Source of the DNA: an uncultured Solirubrobacterales bacterium
GTDB taxonomy: Bacteria > Actinomycetota > Thermoleophilia > Solirubrobacterales > 70-9
Reading direction: 5' to 3'
Length of the DNA stretch: 64,000 nt
Assembly: GCA_903933815.1 (NCBI GenBank)
Contig: CAIZLN010000057.1
Coordinates: 1-64,000 of the forward strand
Below are positions 61,850-64,000 of the stretch, piece by piece (the stretch's first letter is position 1; every line of letters begins with the position of its first letter). The translations under genes and the position numbers were made by a program. The notes below the pieces were generated by a model. It was given only the letters and a program-made list of their open reading frames with translations. It ran no database searches and was not told where the DNA came from.

Positions 61850-63652
61850 GTGGATGAGGTTCTGCTCGGCCTTTCGCTCGTAGTAGTACTTTCGATTCTC
61901 GCCCGGCTCTTCGGCTCGCTGGTCGGTGTCCCAGCGATCATCCCGCTGCTTGTCGTAGGGGTGCTCGCCGGTGTCTCGTTCACCGACATCATCAACCCCA
62001 CCGCATTGCTGGGAGATGCTCTCTCCCCGGTGGTGCAGATCGCCGTCGGCATCATCTTGTTCGAAGGTGCCCTCAGGCTGAAGCGGGAGGAACTGGGTGA
62101 AGGGGTCCGCTCGGCCGTAGTCCGTCTGCTGACCTTCGGAGTCGTGGTCACATGGCTGCTCGGATCTCTCGCCGTAGAGATGCTGTTCGATGTTCCGCTG
62201 GAGATCGCGGTGCTGATCGGAGCGATCCTGATTGTCTCCGGACCGACCGTGGTCCTGCCGATCCTCGACTTCATCGCGCCGGAAGCCAAGGTGCGTTCGG
62301 TCCTGAAATGGGAAGGGATACTGGTTGATCCCATAGGGGCGATCATCGCCGTCGTGATCTTCGGTTCGATCGCAGAGGGAGGCGGTCAGCCGGTCTTCGA
62401 GGTGTTCGAAATGGTCCGTTCGCTTGGCACCGGAATCGTCGCCGGTGTCGCGGGAGCGCTCCTGCTCATGCCCGTTCTCGCCTCGCGGCACCTTTCCGGC
62501 CGCGACAAGGTCGCCGCGACGCTGATGATGGTCGTCGCCAGCTTTGTAGCTTCCGAGGCGCTGTTCGAGGACTCCGGGCTGGTTGCAGCAATCGTGATGG
62601 GCGTCGCCCTGGCCAATCAGCAACGGGTCCGGATCGACTACATCACCGAGTTTCAAGAGACCCTGGTTCCCCTGCTCATCGGGATCCTGTTCGTTTTGCT
62701 GGCCTCCGAGGTGGAGGTCTCCGAGGTGGTCGACCTCGGACTGCCGGTGCTCGCTCTGATTCTGATCCTGGTTCTGGTTGTGCGGCCGATCGCCGTCGCA
62801 GGACTTGCCGGACTGGGCTTCAGCCGTCAGGAGCGGGTCTTCTTTTCCGCGATGGCACCACGCGGCATCGTCGCCGCTTCAACCGCCTCGGCCTTCGCCC
62901 TGAGGCTTGGTGAACAAGGTGTTGAAGGCGCCGGCATGATTGTTCCGATCGTCTTTGCCGTGATCGCCGCGACGGTCTTCATCTATGGCTTCGGCACCCC
63001 ACCGCTGGCTCGCTTTCTCGGCCTGTCTGGAACACAACCACCGTCCCTGCTTCTGGTCGGAGCTCCGCGATGGGGGCTGGCCATGGGCTCGGCTCTCACT
63101 GCGGGCGGTGCGTCGGTCGGGGTCTGGGCTGAAGATGAAGCCACAAAGGTTGCCATCCGGCGGGCGGGCCTGATCACATTCGACGGCCCACTCGACCCCG
63201 AGGCGGTTTCCACGGGGGAAGCTTTCGGCGAACTCGCGGCGGTCGCCCTGGTCAGCGACGACGACACCCTCAATCAGGTTCTCTCCTGGGAGATCACTGA
63301 GGGCCACGAGCCGGTAGAGGTGTACCGGCTGCGAGCATCCTCGGCTTCGACGCCGATTGCTGCGAACCAGGCCAGGCTCCTGTTCCATGACGTCGGGGAT
63401 GCCGCGGAACTCGAGCAGCGCATGGATGCCGGGCAGCAGATGGTCCTGCTCAAGCGGGGAGAGGCCCCACCTGACGGCACGGTCGCCGTGGCTTCCATCA
63501 GGCATGCCGGCAGGAGGGGGAGCTCGACCATCAGGCTTGCGTCCGACCACGGTGGCCGGTTGCACCATCCCGACTCGAGCGTGGTCGCCCTGGGTCCATC
63601 CAGCGCTTTTCGAGACGCACGGACCCGGACAGAGGAGCCGGTTTCAGCCTGA
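61850..63652 (+). CDS. CPA1-type cation/proton antiporter with C-terminal regulatory domain
   Basis: The 600-residue protein has about 12 membrane helices with antiporter motifs (SGPTVVLPIL, WEGILVDPIGAI) and a C-terminal cytosolic part (from about 390) with a TrkA-N/RCK-like Rossmann segment (LLLVGAPRWGLAMGSAL). It should exchange Na+ or K+ for H+, with nucleotide gating. The start is GTG. It follows the channel gene. Confidence 0.88.
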   Translation: MDEVLLGLSLVVVLSILARLFGSLVGVPAIIPLLVVGVLAGVSFTDIINPTALLGDALSPVVQIAVGIILFEGALRLKREELGEGVRSAVVRLLTFGVVVTWLLGSLAVEMLFDVPLEIAVLIGAILIVSGPTVVLPILDFIAPEAKVRSVLKWEGILVDPIGAIIAVVIFGSIAEGGGQPVFEVFEMVRSLGTGIVAGVAGALLLMPVLASRHLSGRDKVAATLMMVVASFVASEALFEDSGLVAAIVMGVALANQQRVRIDYITEFQETLVPLLIGILFVLLASEVEVSEVVDLGLPVLALILILVLVVRPIAVAGLAGLGFSRQERVFFSAMAPRGIVAASTASAFALRLGEQGVEGAGMIVPIVFAVIAATVFIYGFGTPPLARFLGLSGTQPPSLLLVGAPRWGLAMGSALTAGGASVGVWAEDEATKVAIRRAGLITFDGPLDPEAVSTGEAFGELAAVALVSDDDTLNQVLSWEITEGHEPVEVYRLRASSASTPIAANQARLLFHDVGDAAELEQRMDAGQQMVLLKRGEAPPDGTVAVASIRHAGRRGSSTIRLASDHGGRLHHPDSSVVALGPSSAFRDARTRTEEPVSA

Positions 63653-64000
63653 TTCGTTCTTTTTGCCGGGCTCGGCTCGGCGGAAGAAATCGACCCATCG
63701 GTCGCAGATCTCCGACATCGGCACCAGCTCGCGAGGACCGGGTCGCGTCAGGGCGATCCGTCCGAGCTTGGTTTCGCGGGAGTAGCCGGTGATCCGCTGG
63801 ATGAACGAGGGCCTCGCGGTGCGTACCGTGAATCTGACCGGACCGGTGCGACTGACCTCCACCTGCCCTGCGGGGCGGAACTGACCGAAGCTGGCGGTAG
63901 ACAGGTTTGAGATCCGCTGGCCATCGATCGATGGTTCCAGCTCGCGATTGAGTCCGGGGGCCTTCAGGGTCAGGCCGTCAGGGGAGAGGTACTGAATCGA
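63644..64000 (-). CDS. Partial protein of unknown function, cut by window end
   Basis: A minus-strand frame stays open from the window edge down to a stop at 63644, giving 119 C-terminal residues. They read LSPDGLTLKAPGLNRELEPS, then TVRTARPSFIQRITGYSRETKLG and end in a charged tail. I do not recognise the family. The start lies beyond the window. It overlaps the antiporter stop by 9 bp on the other strand. Confidence 0.55.
   Translation of the reverse strand, partial: SIQYLSPDGLTLKAPGLNRELEPSIDGQRISNLSTASFGQFRPAGQVEVSRTGPVRFTVRTARPSFIQRITGYSRETKLGRIALTRPGPRELVPMSEICDRWVDFFRRAEPGKKNESG

Noticed and set aside
1-64000. CRISPR arrays or rRNA operons
   Set aside because: No regularly spaced identical repeats and no rRNA-like conserved sequence were seen.

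Overview
The window is GC-rich, densely coded bacterial chromosome. Gene content and protein style fit an actinobacterium, most likely of class Thermoleophilia (Solirubrobacterales-like). Pointers are the heliorhodopsin paired with an iron-sulfur photolyase, the EttA-type ABC-F protein, frequent GTG/TTG starts and stop-start overlaps, and many secreted proteins with basic, repeat-like tails. This placement is inference from the sequence, not a database result.

Layout. (1) 0-2.8 kb: a histidine-containing polytopic membrane protein, a SufR-like Fe-S regulator divergent from a 7Fe ferredoxin, and a hemerythrin. (2) 2.8-9.7 kb: an integration hotspot with several tRNA 3'-half fragments, a tyrosine integrase, an HTH protein with a strong terminator, a secreted M14 carboxypeptidase bounded by ~57-bp direct repeats, a DUF4239 protein and a cupin. 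(3) 9.7-25.4 kb: a LacI / Lon-type lipoprotein / aquaporin operon, several exported proteins (lipoproteins, a CotH-kinase protein, an esterase), three SRPBCC proteins, an orphan LivJ-like binding protein, an FMN 2-hydroxyacid oxidase and a PlsC acyltransferase.

(4) 25.4-36.5 kb is the most interesting part. Two paralogous exported proteins each carry the ordered copper-ligand pattern of peptidylglycine monooxygenase-type (PHM) enzymes plus a C-terminal type-1 copper (cupredoxin) domain. One of them is followed, 2 bp later, by a heliorhodopsin and then, 5 bp later, by an FeS-BCP (PhrB-type) photolyase; a small secreted cupredoxin precedes and a TrpB2-like enzyme follows. Between the paralogues lie a sulfur-relay pair (TusE/DsrC-like and DsrE2-like) and a chimeric gene that joins the start of a wax-ester synthase to the end of a sulfide:quinone oxidoreductase-like gene.

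(5) 36.5-44.8 kb: remnants of an alcohol dehydrogenase, a UspA protein and FabI, a ferric-reductase-like membrane protein with ApbE and a two-component system, purK-purE, and a saccharopine-dehydrogenase-like reductase. (6) 45-64 kb: mostly housekeeping and metabolism (EttA, MFS pump, haloalkane dehalogenase, glutathionyl-hydroquinone-reductase-like enzyme, CoA-transferase, RlmN, pyrophosphatase, the oxidative pentose-phosphate genes zwf/gnd/pgl, a K+ channel and a CPA1 antiporter). The first gene may be, and the last gene is, cut by a window edge.

A recurring theme is genes with blocks missing relative to their families (27.3, 36.5, 37.0, 43.1 and 51.9 kb). They could be real gene decay or assembly collapse, and should be checked against reads.
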